Of a stretch of DNA of 64,000 nt, positions 1 to 8,144 are shown piece by piece. The notes beneath the pieces are model-generated. The model was not told the origin of the DNA and made no database searches. It saw nothing but the letters and a program-made list of their open reading frames with translations. The translations under genes were made by a program, and so were the position numbers. The stretch's first letter is position 1; every line of letters begins with the position of its first letter. Source of the stretch: Curtobacterium sp. TC1 (GTDB lineage: Bacteria; Actinomycetota; Actinomycetes; Actinomycetales; Microbacteriaceae); NCBI RefSeq assembly GCF_019844075.1, contig NZ_CP081964.1:3038001-3102000 (forward strand), written 5' to 3'.

Positions 1-225
1 CTGATGGCCGGAGGATCGCTCCGTACCGGATCCGCAAGCGGACGGCGACGGACGGTCAGTGACGTCCAGGAGTGCGGCGGCGCACCGCGGACCGAACGCG
101 CGCTGATGCGCACGACGACACGAGAGCCGACGAGACCTGACGATGCAAGCACCAGCCACACCCATCGCGCACTCGCAGGGGCGACGGCACGGGGTCAGCC
201 CGCTCTTGCCCCAGTGAAGGATGGG
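1..225. other. Window edge, no gene recognised
   Basis: No frame on either strand here gives a convincing protein; the plus-strand frame that stays open is the shadow of the minus-strand hydrolase that follows. It is probably the upstream or downstream flank of a gene outside the window. Confidence 0.4.
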
Positions 226-1005
226 CTACCGGTCGATGCGTGCGAGCCAGTCGCGGACCAGGGCGGTAGTGACTTCTGGTTGCTCGAGGTGCACGTTGTG
301 TCCAGCACCGTCGAGGACGACGAAGCTCCCTCGCGGGTAGTGGTCTCGGAGTGCGAGCCCGTCCTCGTAGCCGACGACGTCGTCCTGCCGACCGAACAGG
401 TGCAGGGCCGGAGCAGTGAACGGATCCGAGTGGCGCTCCTCCGGCACGGCGTCCAGTGCGTAGTCGGCGGCAATGCGGTCCATCACAGCAGGGTCGGCGC
501 CACGGAGCCCGGGCAGCACGTACCCCTCGAACGCTGCGAACGCGGCGGCGTCCTGGATGACGCTGACCTCCTCGAACGCTGCTCGCGCGTCGCCAGCGGC
601 TTCGAGGACGGACGGTGCGGTGTGCAGCACGGTGCGCTCGGGGACGTCACGGTCTGCGTGGGCAGGCTGCACGACACCCGCCAGGGTCGCGATGCCGAGC
701 ACGCGGTCCCGACGTTCGTGCGCGACATGACGGGCGATCATGCCGCCGAACGAGTTCCCGATGACGGCGAACGGTTCGTCGCGGAGGTGGTCGTCGATCT
801 CAGCGAGTACTTCGTCTGCCACCTCGACCGCGCTCGTTGCAGTCGAGGTCCCGGCAGCAGCCTCGGCCCACGGCAGGTCGAGGAACACCATCCGCCAAGG
901 CAGGTCCTGCACGGCGTCCGCCAGCGGCAGCATGATCCGGTGATCCACACCGAACCCGTGGAGGGCGACAAGCGGACGACCAGAACCGAGAACGCGCGCA
1001 ATCAC
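226..1005 (-). CDS. Alpha/beta-fold hydrolase
   Basis: A 259-residue protein of the alpha/beta hydrolase superfamily, probably a cytoplasmic esterase or C-C hydrolase of unknown substrate. Visible family marks are an N-terminal LHGFG oxyanion-hole segment, the nucleophile elbow GNSFGG (serine near residue 95), a late acid in HLFGRQDD, and the catalytic histidine in GAGHNVHLEQP near the C terminus. There is no signal peptide or membrane segment, and the length is typical of the family. The stop codon TAG lies in CCGGTAGCC, resembling one arm of the palindrome that ends several genes further right. It is transcribed in the same direction as the acetyltransferase gene beside it but has no functional link I can see. 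Confidence 0.88.
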   Translation of the reverse strand: MIARVLGSGRPLVALHGFGVDHRIMLPLADAVQDLPWRMVFLDLPWAEAAAGTSTATSAVEVADEVLAEIDDHLRDEPFAVIGNSFGGMIARHVAHERRDRVLGIATLAGVVQPAHADRDVPERTVLHTAPSVLEAAGDARAAFEEVSVIQDAAAFAAFEGYVLPGLRGADPAVMDRIAADYALDAVPEERHSDPFTAPALHLFGRQDDVVGYEDGLALRDHYPRGSFVVLDGAGHNVHLEQPEVTTALVRDWLARIDR

Positions 1006-1021
1006 CCGGTAAGCCTACGAG

Positions 1022-1555
1022 TCACCCGTACCGATACAGGATCGGCTCACGAGTCGGCTTGTCAGGGTCGGGGAGCCGACGGATCCATCGTTCTTCGTCG
1101 AGTCCGGTTCCTGGGTCGAGCTGCCGTCTGCCGATGCGCTCGAATCCGTGCTTCGCGTAGAAGCGCTGGGCGCGCAGATTGAACGAGAACACGAGCAGGT
1201 GCGCGTCGTCTCCGCCGATCGCGGCGTGGAGGAGATTCGACGCCAACCCTGTTCCGTGTGAGCCCTGATCGACGTACAGGGTCGACAATTCGAGTGCGGG
1301 AAGGCCGTCCCGTGCTCCGGATGTGTGCGTCGTGCTGGCGACGCCGAGGAGCCGGCCGCTGGCCGACTCGGCCACGAACACGTGCCGGCTTCCGGCACGG
1401 ATGCGCTCCGCCCAGCGTCCGGTTCCCGGCTGGAGGGCCCTGGCGTCGAGGAACGAGTCCGGGACGACGCCGCGGTAGGTCTGCTCCCATGCACGCATCT
1501 GGAACAGTCCGATCGCTTCAGCGTCACCGACTGCGGCTCGGCGGATGTTTGCCAT
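1022..1555 (-). CDS. GNAT family N-acetyltransferase
   Basis: A 177-residue GCN5-related acetyltransferase that would move an acetyl group from acetyl-CoA to an unidentified amine. The N terminus IRRAAVGDAEAIGLFQMRAWEQTYRG is typical of the family. LSTLYVDQGSHGTGLASNLL is the acetyl-CoA pyrophosphate loop on motif A, and NLRAQRFYAKHGFERIG is motif B. I start at the ATG giving MANIRRA, because the upstream in-frame extension of 74 residues is arginine- and proline-rich and looks untranslated. The gene ends 16 bp before the alpha/beta hydrolase start, so the two may be co-transcribed. Confidence 0.88.
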   Translation of the reverse strand: MANIRRAAVGDAEAIGLFQMRAWEQTYRGVVPDSFLDARALQPGTGRWAERIRAGSRHVFVAESASGRLLGVASTTHTSGARDGLPALELSTLYVDQGSHGTGLASNLLHAAIGGDDAHLLVFSFNLRAQRFYAKHGFERIGRRQLDPGTGLDEERWIRRLPDPDKPTREPILYRYG

Positions 1556-1626
1556 TGCAACAGCTTGTCGGGTGATCGTGCGAGGCGTGGCGGGCGTCTC
1601 GGGTACCGACGGGCCACCGGACACGG

Positions 1627-2465
1627 TCAGAGGGCGAAGCCCGTCCGCCAGGTCGACCACCGCGGTGCGAAGCCCAGTTCGCGGACACGACGGTTGGACA
1701 CCGGGCGCCCGGGGTCGTCGCTCTGCTCGGCGCCCGGCACCGGCCCGCCGACAGCGGCAGCGAAGATGGGGACCCACGCTGTTCCGGGTGCTGGTTCGTC
1801 GTCCACGACGTTCCGGACACCGGCAGGCCAGCCGAGCGCCGCGACGACGGCCGCTGCTGCGTCGTCGACGTGCAGGAACGAGGTCACCGTCTCCGTCGCG
1901 GGGAGCCGACCTGCACGTGCCGCCTCCCCGAACCGACCGTCTGACGTGTACCAGGTGCCGGGTCCGTACAGCTGCCCGAACCGCAGCACGACGCCGGCGC
2001 CGACCTCCTGCACGGCGGCCTCGAGCTCCCGCACGGCGGTGATCGTCGTCCGTCGGGCCCCACTGCGTCGAGGTCCAACGGGTCCGTCTCGGTGGCCGGT
2101 TCCGTGCCGGACGGGTAGATCCACGAGATGCTCTGGGCGACGATCCGGTCGACGCCGGCGCCTCGTGCCGCGTCGACCAGGTTCCGGGTCCCCGTCGACC
2201 GGAGCAGCGCGTTGCTGGCCGAGTTCCCGGTGCCGAGGTCCGTCATGAGGTGCAGGACGGCGTCCGGTTGCGCACGCGCGACCGTGGCGATCGTGCCGTC
2301 ACGGTCCAGCGCGTCGAGCACCGCGGCGGTCACACCCGGACGTTCGAGCAGCCGCGCCTTCTCAACCGACCGGGACGTCACGGTCACCTCGTGTCCCGCT
2401 GCGAGGAGCAGCGGGACGACCGATCGAGCGAGGACACCGGAACCACCGGCCACGAAGATGCGCAC
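1627..2465 (-). pseudogene. NAD(P)-binding epimerase-like gene, frameshifted
   Basis: An extended short-chain dehydrogenase-like protein split over two frames. The first part starts at GTG 2465 with VRIFVAGGSGVLARSVVPLL, a Rossmann GxxGxxG fold, and includes the SISWIYPSG active-site region. It reads correctly to about 2055 (LDLDAVGP). The protein then resumes one frame over as TTITAVRELEAAVQEVG and continues with RFGQLYGPGTWY and VTSFLHVDDAAAAVV to a stop at 1627. The two halves join smoothly if one base is restored around 2050-2058, so this is either a recent one-base deletion or a sequencing error. If intact it would be about 280 residues, normal for an NAD-dependent epimerase/reductase. 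The substrate is unknown. Confidence 0.8.
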
Positions 2466-2613
2466 CGCTCCATGGTGGCAGGGTTGGCGGGACGGGCCGG
2501 CCGCCGGAAGGGGCGCCCGGATGCGACGTCCGGAACCCGCCAGCCACCGCGTGCGCGGATCGCGAGACTCAGCGGTGCTCGCGACCGACGCGGGCTTCGA
2601 CAGAGAGCAGCCC

Positions 2614-3249
2614 GTGCAGCACACCCGCATCGATCCCGCGATCCTCTACTTCGGCACGCCCGTCGTCCTCCTGAGCACCATCAACGCGGACGGCGTGGCG
2701 AACACCGCCCCGATGTCGTCGGTGTTCTGGCTCGGACACACCGCCGTGCTCGGCATGGGCGGCCGGTCCCAGACCGCCAAGAACCTGTTGTCCACCGGCG
2801 AGTGCGTCATCAACCTGCCCTCGGCCCGGCTGGTCTCCGCGGTGGACGCCCTCGCGCTCACGACCGGACGCGACCCCGTGCCGGACGGCAAGGAACGGGT
2901 CGGTTACCGCCACGTCCCGGACAAGCTCACCGCAGCCGGACTGCACGGACGCCCCGGGGAAACCGTCAGTGCCGAGCGGATCGACGAGTGCCCCGTGAAC
3001 CTCGAGGCGCGTGTCGTCAACGCGCACACCCTCACGGGCGAGGAGTCGGGCGACGGCGCGACCTTCCTGTTCGAAGCCGCGGTCTCCCGCGTCCACGTGC
3101 ACGAGGACATCCGTGCGGCGGGGACGACGAACCGCATCGACCCCGACCGGTGGCGGCCGCTCATCATGGCCTTCCAGCGCTTCTACGGCCTGACCGACGA
3201 GCTGCGGCCGTCGAAGCTCGCCACGATCGACGAGGAGTGGTATCGATGA
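2614..3249 (+). CDS. Flavin reductase-like domain protein
   Basis: A 211-residue protein of the FMN-binding split-barrel flavin reductase family. The N-terminal stretch FGTPVVLLSTINADGVANTAPMSSVFWL is the family's FMN-binding strand region, followed by SRSQTAKN-like GGRSQTAKNLLSTGECVINLPS. Such proteins bind FMN and either reduce flavin or catalyse small redox reactions; the substrate cannot be told. I start at GTG (VQHTRIDP), because upstream residues in the same frame are not conserved-looking and overlap the divergent epimerase-like gene. The gene is divergent from that pseudogene, with about 150 bp between the starts, and is followed by a palindromic repeat. Confidence 0.8.
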   Translation: MQHTRIDPAILYFGTPVVLLSTINADGVANTAPMSSVFWLGHTAVLGMGGRSQTAKNLLSTGECVINLPSARLVSAVDALALTTGRDPVPDGKERVGYRHVPDKLTAAGLHGRPGETVSAERIDECPVNLEARVVNAHTLTGEESGDGATFLFEAAVSRVHVHEDIRAAGTTNRIDPDRWRPLIMAFQRFYGLTDELRPSKLATIDEEWYR

Positions 3250-3282
3250 CCCGGGATACCGCCGTCCTCAGACTCGCGGCTC

Positions 3283-3304
3283 GATAGCCGATCGGCTAGC
3301 GGAC
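3283..3304. repeat. Palindromic 3'-end repeat, copy 1
   Basis: GATAGCCGATCGGCTAGCG is nearly self-complementary and belongs to the family GTCCGGTAGC-CGATCG-GCTACCGGAC seen five times between here and 6.7 kb. It lies between two convergent genes and could fold into a hairpin that ends transcription from both sides. Confidence 0.7.
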
Positions 3305-3408
3305 GCACCCGCGACGAGAGCTAGAGGACGGGCGGGTCGACTTGCGTCCGTCGTCCGACAACAACGATTCGCCTCGGCGACTCGTCTTGAACCGGGGGTT
3401 TCGGTGCA

Positions 3409-3951
3409 TCAAGGTCGAAGAGCGCCGTCGCCGTCGCTCTTCTCGCGGCCACGCACCACCCATTCGCGCAGAAACGGAAGACCTACTGCTACGGCCAAAC
3501 CGATCGCGTACACGATGATCGTGGACCGGCTGTCGTGGTTGTTTGAGTAGTTCGACCACCGGATTCCCAACAGGACCTGAACCAACGGGCCCAGCGCTGC
3601 GATGACGCCCCCCGGTAACACGGTCAGGAGCCATGTTCTGCGCGATGGTCGCTCCTTTGCGGCACCGATCATGATCACACCAGTTGTCGCGCCTATCGCG
3701 ACCCCACCCCAGAACCACGACGCCCCAGACATTCGCCAACCGTCGTGGGACCACCATGCTTCAATCAAGGCGGCCGTGCGCTCCCACGCGTCGGCCCGCA
3801 CGTATCTCCCCGGGGCCGCCGGTAGCGGCCACCCGATGATCGCAAGAGCACCAGTGAAGGCAGCCAACAGACCGAGCAGCCATCGAACCACCGTGCGATG
3901 GTCGATCGGCTCAACGTCGAAAGACTCGATGCTCACCGTCGCACAGGCCAC
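3409..3951 (-). CDS. Hypothetical membrane protein
   Basis: About 180 residues with four likely membrane segments: VVRWLLGLLAAFTGALAIIGW, WFWGGVAIGATTGVIMIG, WLLTVLPGGVIAALGPLVQVLLG, and IIVYAIGLAVAVGLPFL. It ends in a charged tail (REWVVRGREKSDGDGALRP). I recognise no family. The start is uncertain: GTG 3951 opens the frame and a second GTG lies five codons in; neither has a clear ribosome-binding site. It converges with the flavin-reductase gene across a palindromic repeat. Confidence 0.6.
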   Translation of the reverse strand: MACATVSIESFDVEPIDHRTVVRWLLGLLAAFTGALAIIGWPLPAAPGRYVRADAWERTAALIEAWWSHDGWRMSGASWFWGGVAIGATTGVIMIGAAKERPSRRTWLLTVLPGGVIAALGPLVQVLLGIRWSNYSNNHDSRSTIIVYAIGLAVAVGLPFLREWVVRGREKSDGDGALRP

Positions 3952-4016
3952 GAAGTCATGATGCTCATGGTCGGAGCGTATCGGCCACTCCGTCGCCGCG
4001 GTCGAATCGACAACTC

Positions 4017-4039
4017 CGGCAGCCGATCGGCTACCGGAC
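4017..4039. repeat. Palindromic 3'-end repeat, copy 2
   Basis: CCGGCAGCCGATCGGCTACC plus GGA is a close copy of the regional palindrome. It lies in the short gap between two minus-strand membrane protein genes, just beyond the stop of the right-hand one. Confidence 0.75.
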
Positions 4040-4068
4040 TCCGTTTGGTCGCGCCTTCCACTCGCCGG

Positions 4069-4299
4069 TCACTCGGGGTGACCGAAGATGGACAGGAGTG
4101 TCCAGACGATGCCGATCATTGCCAGCCCTACAGCGAGCACACGGACGAGTCCCGGGGTCATCGCACTCTGCGGACCGCGGCTCCCCTGCTGGGCGTCGAC
4201 GAAGTACTGCGCGATCGGCGCCGGACGCACGAACGCAGTGACCGCTACCGCAATGATTGCCGGCCCAGCGATGAGTCCGGGAATCCACATGGACTTCAC
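4069..4299 (-). CDS. Small hypothetical membrane protein
   Basis: A 76-residue protein with two membrane segments, IPGLIAGPAIIAVAVTAFV and LVRVLAVGLAMIGIVWTLL, joined by a polar loop (RPAPIAQYFVDAQQGSRGPQ). This layout, with an arginine/proline boundary after the first helix, is typical of small DUF-type actinobacterial membrane proteins, but I recognise no named family. A palindromic repeat lies just beyond its stop. Confidence 0.6.
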   Translation of the reverse strand: MKSMWIPGLIAGPAIIAVAVTAFVRPAPIAQYFVDAQQGSRGPQSAMTPGLVRVLAVGLAMIGIVWTLLSIFGHPE

Positions 4300-4384
4300 C
4301 CAACCAGGTCGACGTGATGGCAGTGAGGCGTAGCTGTTCGGTGGCCGATCCTGTACCGGGCAAAACCACGCGGGTCTGGCCTGG

Positions 4385-4510
4385 TCAGGTCACGATGGCG
4401 GAGGACTGGGTCGCGAGAGCCCACGCGATCACAACGATGAGGGCGACGAAGGCGGCCACACCGCCGATGATTGCCGCCAACCGGTCAGCCCGGCGTTCTT
4501 CCTCGCTCAT
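4385..4510 (-). CDS. 41-residue single-helix membrane protein
   Basis: A very short frame reading MSEEERRADRLAAIIGGVAA and then FVALIVVIAWALATQSSAIVT. An acidic and basic N terminus is followed by one clear membrane helix of about 22 residues, which is unlikely in random high-GC sequence. It lies upstream of another small membrane protein gene on the same strand. No homologue is recognised. There is no strong ribosome-binding site, so the call rests on the composition pattern. Confidence 0.45.
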   Translation of the reverse strand: MSEEERRADRLAAIIGGVAAFVALIVVIAWALATQSSAIVT

Positions 4511-4687
4511 GACCCCACTGTGCACCGGATACTAGGTGTGGGGGACGTTCGATGGCGGATCCTTCAAGGGACGTCGCGCCCAGCGGGCTGAGCTGAGAGG
4601 TTCAAGCTGTGGATGATGAGATCACGGCAGCGGCTCTCCGGCAGGCGTTCTGTGAAGCTGATGGTCTGGTGCCGCTGATGCTTCCTG

Positions 4688-4939
4688 ATGCTGAAGTACT
4701 CGGGTCCCTCGAGGCTGACATGGACCACGCTGCGCGACGCCCTCAGGAGAGCGCCTTGGATCCGCGTTGACGAGCGCCGCGGAGGTGACGAAGGAGAAAG
4801 CTATTCCGTTTGGCCGACTGACGGCGTCCAGGTCAATTTCTTCTTCGCCTGGGGAGCCCCCATCGAGTTCGACTTCGACCTTCGGGAGATGATCGACGAC
4901 GAGGCCGTCACGAGCTTGTTCGCTTGTTTCGGCTGGTGA
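4688..4939 (+). CDS. Hypothetical protein, possibly a fragment
   Basis: An 83-residue frame rich in aromatic and acidic residues (VQVNFFFAWGAPIEFDFDLREMIDDEAVTSLFACFGW) that looks like real protein in its second half. A different frame starting at GTG 4609 (VDDEITAAALRQAFCEADGL) runs to a stop at 4770 and also looks protein-like. The two may be halves of one gene broken by a frameshift near 4690. No family is recognised and no good ribosome-binding site is visible for either start. Confidence 0.35.
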   Translation: MLKYSGPSRLTWTTLRDALRRAPWIRVDERRGGDEGESYSVWPTDGVQVNFFFAWGAPIEFDFDLREMIDDEAVTSLFACFGW

Positions 4940-5109
4940 GTTCAGCGGTGGGCAAGGATGTCGTCGTTCGAGCCGAGGGACGTCGAAACGACCTAGCGGT
5001 CTTGCGCGTCGACGCTGGGACCGGCTGCGTTGCGCTTAGCCCTCTCTCCTGAACGATGGAGGCGCCCGGTAAGGGATTGGCTGACGTACGCTTTCGTTAG
5101 ATTCGAAAC

Positions 5110-5334
5110 ATGCGAGCGACCAGAGCTGAGCGGCGGCTGCGCAACTTCCAGACCCTACTTCTCGTCGGCGCTCTTCTGGGAGCGCTCCTCGCAGCGGTGG
5201 TACTCGTGCTCGTCGGCGCCCCGCAAACGATCGCCATAGCAATCGGCCTCGTGGTGTACCTCGCCAGCTGGAGAGCGGTTCTCCGCGCTATCCGCCGTCG
5301 CAGAGATGCGCCAGAGGACACCGACGTCCGGTAG
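5110..5334 (+). CDS. Small hypothetical membrane protein
   Basis: A 74-residue protein: a basic N terminus (MRATRAERRLRNFQ), membrane segment TLLLVGALLGALLAAVVLVLV, membrane segment TIAIAIGLVVYLASWRAVL, and a basic/acidic tail. No family is recognised. Its stop codon TAG is part of a palindromic repeat (CCGGTAGACGATCGGCTACC), so the 3' end of the gene coincides with a potential RNA hairpin. Confidence 0.6.
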   Translation: MRATRAERRLRNFQTLLLVGALLGALLAAVVLVLVGAPQTIAIAIGLVVYLASWRAVLRAIRRRRDAPEDTDVR

Positions 5335-5352
5335 ACGATCGGCTACCGGACC
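5327..5352. repeat. Palindromic 3'-end repeat, copy 3
   Basis: The left arm GTCCGGTAGA and right arm GCTACCGGAC flank CGATCG. Only one position departs from perfect palindromy. It contains the stop codon of the plus-strand gene on its left and lies 21 bp from the stop of the convergent acetyltransferase gene, so it could act as a bidirectional terminator. Confidence 0.8.
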
Positions 5353-5373
5353 GCCGAGCGCTCGCCTGTTCGA

Positions 5374-6015
5374 CTACATCAAGAACTCGGTCGCTGCTTC
5401 GACCCCTTCAGTGATCAGGCTCCAACTCGGCCGAGCGAAGCCCTCCCGCCTCAAGCGCACCCTGACCTCGTCAACGACCTCATCGGCGCGGGTCTGGGCA
5501 CGAGTGACACCGTTGAGCTCGTAACCGAGCTTCGCGGACACCCGAAGGGATGGCTCGTTCCAAGCGACTGCGCTCGACTCCGCCCACTCAGCTCCCAAAT
5601 GGTCGAACGAGAACAGCAGCAGCGCCGCCCGCATCTCGGTTCCGAGCCCGTGGCCCTGATGTCCGAGGGCAAGCCATGAGCCGCTCTCGACGGTCTTGCG
5701 GGCGGCGAAGCGGCGAGCGTGCAGCTCCTGGACCCCGACCGGTGTCCCCTGGTGAAGCACGGTGAAGCTCACACCCCACGAGTCACGGCTCACGCCGGAC
5801 CGGAGCTTCCAGTGGTACTGCGCCAGAGAACGAGTCAACGTTGTCGGTTCTGCGTCCGTCCATGGGACACCGAACGGCATTCGAGCGGGATCGTGGACGC
5901 CGGACAGGGCCACCTCGACGAGCCCAGGAAGATCCTCGTCGCGCAAGGGTCGCAGTTCCAGCCGAGGAGTCATGAGGCGCAGCCCAAACAAGGGCCAAAC
6001 GTGATCGAGATCCAT
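5374..6015 (-). CDS. GNAT acetyltransferase, RimJ/RimL type
   Basis: A 213-residue acetyltransferase of the RimJ/RimL branch of the GNAT superfamily, which acetylates protein N termini or small amines with acetyl-CoA. Supporting segments are the opening strand LMTPRLELRPLRDEDLPGLVEVA, the paired strands VSFTVLHQGTPVGVQELHARRF, the acetyl-CoA loop LGHQGHGLGTEMRAALLLFSF, and the C-terminal WNEPSLRVSAKLGYELNGV. The ATG giving MDLDHVWPLF precedes the conserved region by about 14 residues, as is usual. The substrate is unknown. It converges with the small membrane protein gene across a palindromic repeat. Confidence 0.88.
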   Translation of the reverse strand: MDLDHVWPLFGLRLMTPRLELRPLRDEDLPGLVEVALSGVHDPARMPFGVPWTDAEPTTLTRSLAQYHWKLRSGVSRDSWGVSFTVLHQGTPVGVQELHARRFAARKTVESGSWLALGHQGHGLGTEMRAALLLFSFDHLGAEWAESSAVAWNEPSLRVSAKLGYELNGVTRAQTRADEVVDEVRVRLRREGFARPSWSLITEGVEAATEFLM

Positions 6016-6069
6016 CGGCCAACGATACGAGCGCGGCGTCGAACGTTACGGGCCGGCGATGTCACGTTG

Positions 6070-6087
6070 GACGATCGGCTACCGGAC
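6070..6087. repeat. Palindromic 3'-end repeat, copy 4 (partial)
   Basis: GACGATCGGCTACCGGAC keeps the centre and right arm of the regional palindrome. On the minus strand it reads CCGGTAG, and that TAG is the stop codon of the neighbouring acetyltransferase gene. Confidence 0.75.
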
Positions 6088-6594
6088 CAGCTCGCGCTCG
6101 TAGAGGCTGGAAGCCAGTTGCCGCCCACCGTCGAGGGCAGTGACCATGACGTCGCTAACGTGCCGAAACCCTTGCCGCTCGTAGAAGCTCCGTAGCCCGG
6201 GGTTGTCCGTCGCGCAATCAAGTCGCACGAAGGCCGCCCCGCGGTCAGCAGCCCTTTGCTCCACCCACGCCAGCAGTCGTTGCCCGAGCCGACTGCCACG
6301 ATGCGTCTGAGCGACGGCCAACCGATGCACGTACACAGCGGGACTGCTCGCCACGTCCCACGTCTCGGAATCCGAGTCGGCCACCGTGACCATGGCCACG
6401 ACCACCTCGTCCTGACGTACGAGGAAGAGACTGCCCTGCTCTGCGTCGCGAACCAGAACGGCGTCCGGCACCGGATCCTGCCACTGATCGATCCCCCGCG
6501 ATCGAAGCCACTGCCTCGCACCCTCGATGAGCGCCTGAGCGGCAGGCACATCGGCGGCGGTGGCCGTTTCGGCTGTCAGCGCGTCTTGATCCAT
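6079..6594 (-). CDS. GNAT family N-acetyltransferase
   Basis: A 171-residue GNAT acetyltransferase. Key segments are ADVPAAQALIEGARQWLRSRGIDQW at the N terminus, VYVHRLAVAQTHRGSRLGQRLLAWVE (motif A with the R/Q-x-x-G-x-G/A acetyl-CoA loop), and RLDCATDNPGLRSFYERQGFRHV (motif B). The pattern resembles acetyltransferases that act on small molecules, but the substrate cannot be named. The last codon and stop (R, TAG) lie within the regional palindrome. It sits next to a second, only distantly similar, acetyltransferase gene in the same orientation. Confidence 0.9.
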   Translation of the reverse strand: MDQDALTAETATAADVPAAQALIEGARQWLRSRGIDQWQDPVPDAVLVRDAEQGSLFLVRQDEVVVAMVTVADSDSETWDVASSPAVYVHRLAVAQTHRGSRLGQRLLAWVEQRAADRGAAFVRLDCATDNPGLRSFYERQGFRHVSDVMVTALDGGRQLASSLYERELVR

Positions 6595-6650
6595 GGGACG
6601 ACGCTAAGGGGTGACCTAACCCCACACGGACGCAAGCGGGGTAGCTGATC

Positions 6651-6676
6651 GTCCGATAGCCAATCGGCTACCGGAC
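6651..6676. repeat. Palindromic 3'-end repeat, copy 5
   Basis: Left arm GTCCGATAGC and right arm GCTACCGGAC, with CAATCG between (the loop shares bases with the arms). It lies in the 200-bp gap between the divergent starts of an acetyltransferase and a reductase gene, so this copy is not at a gene end. Confidence 0.75.
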
Positions 6677-6795
6677 GTCTCAGCCAGGCGCATGACGCGA
6701 GAGCCACGCCGTGACGGTCCGTCGCAGCGGCGAATCCGGTGCGCTGTGAGCGGACCTGCACCCGGTGAGCGGGGCCATTTCGATTAGCTGGGGTC

Positions 6796-7755
6796 ATGAA
6801 GACACTTGTCTTGGGTGGGACTGGCTGGCTGGGGCAAGCGATCGTGCGCAATCTCGTCGCGGAGGGAGTCGAGGCCACGTGCCTTGCTCGAGGTGAGTCC
6901 GGAGCCCTGCCGGACGGTGCACGGCTCGTGCGCGCGGACCGGCGAGCAGACGATGCGTACAAGCTGGTGCGGGGCGACTGGGATGAAGTGATCGAGCTGT
7001 CCAGTGAGCCAGAGCTCGTCGAGCCAGCCCTCGCCGAACTTGCTGACACTGCGGCGCACTGGACCCTCGTGTCGACCGTGTCCGTGTACGCCCGGAACGA
7101 TGAGCCGGGAGCAGACGAGTCGGCAACGCTGGTGGAACCGAGGAACCTCTCGGAGTACGCGGACGCCAAGGTTGCGGCCGAGCACAGCAGCACCGCCCGG
7201 CTGGGCTCCCGGCTGCTCGTTGCCCGGCCTGGCCTCATCGTCGGCCCCGGCGATCCGAGCGACCGGTTCGGGTACTGGCCCGCGCGGTTGAGCAGGAGCG
7301 GTCCGGTGCTCGTTCCGACGACGGCCGGTCGGTTCGTTCAGGTGATCGACGTCGCCGACCTCTCGGCATGGCTCAGCCGGGCAGCACGGGACCGCCACGT
7401 CGGGGTCGCCAATGCTGTCGGGGATGTCCTCCCGATGAGTACGTTCTTTGCCCGCGTCTCGGCGGTCGCCCACTTCGACGGCTCCTTCGAGCAGGTCGAG
7501 GACGAGGTGCTGCTCGCGCACGACGTTCGGCACTGGGCGGGACCCCGATCACTGCCGCTGTGGTTGCCACTGTCCGACGCGGCCCTCGCCCAGCGTTCAG
7601 CGCTGGCCTTCCAGCAGATGGGTGGACGCGTTCGACCGCTCGAATCGACCGTTGCTGACGTCCTCGAGGACGAACGATCACGGGGACTGGACCGATCCCG
7701 CCGTTCTGGGCTCACGGCAACCGAAGAACGCAGCGTCATGCAGAGCGTCCGGTAG
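6796..7755 (+). CDS. NAD-dependent epimerase/reductase family protein
   Basis: A 319-residue extended short-chain dehydrogenase. The N terminus MKTLVLGGTGWLGQAIVRNL carries the GxxGxxG dinucleotide-binding motif. WTLVSTVSVYARN corresponds to the catalytic Ser region, YADAKVAAE to the Tyr-x-x-x-Lys motif, and RPGLIVGPGDPSDRF to the downstream substrate-domain segment. These features fit isoflavone-reductase or nucleoside-sugar-type reductases; the substrate is unknown. The gene ends in GTCCGGTAG, one arm of the regional palindrome followed by a degenerate second arm. Confidence 0.85.
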   Translation: MKTLVLGGTGWLGQAIVRNLVAEGVEATCLARGESGALPDGARLVRADRRADDAYKLVRGDWDEVIELSSEPELVEPALAELADTAAHWTLVSTVSVYARNDEPGADESATLVEPRNLSEYADAKVAAEHSSTARLGSRLLVARPGLIVGPGDPSDRFGYWPARLSRSGPVLVPTTAGRFVQVIDVADLSAWLSRAARDRHVGVANAVGDVLPMSTFFARVSAVAHFDGSFEQVEDEVLLAHDVRHWAGPRSLPLWLPLSDAALAQRSALAFQQMGGRVRPLESTVADVLEDERSRGLDRSRRSGLTATEERSVMQSVR

Positions 7756-8144
7756 CCGGTCGCTCACCGCTTCAGCCTGACCATCGCAACGCGACCGATG
7801 GGCCGCCACGTCCGCGCTGATCGGCGGATCCCCGTACGCCTGTCCCGCAAAAATGCTCGATGAAGTGCCTCAATCGCTACAGATCAAGCCCCTTGTCGAA
7901 CGGATCGCATTCGCCCGCCATCTGGCCACCGCCGCTCCAGCGCATCGCACCGGCCTGTGCCCCGCGTCGTTCTGCAGGAGGCCGACCGCGGCCCACTCGG
8001 GACGAGCCGCGACGGTCGGGCCCTCGTCGCCGACCAGACCCACCTGACCTGGTTGGAGTTCGGAAGGACGCGACGGTCGCACCCTGCATCACGATCCGGT
8101 GACGAGCCCCGTGCTCTCCCCCGCGCTCTGTCAGGATGCCGCTC
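7756..8144. other. 389-bp gap without a clear gene
   Basis: Nothing convincing is coded here. The left part (near 7850-7960) is less GC-rich than its surroundings. On the minus strand it can be read as a short tail GGGQMAGECDPFDKGLDL ending at 7877, which looks protein-like but has no supported start. It could be the remnant of a decayed gene. No repeat or hairpin stands out. Confidence 0.35.
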
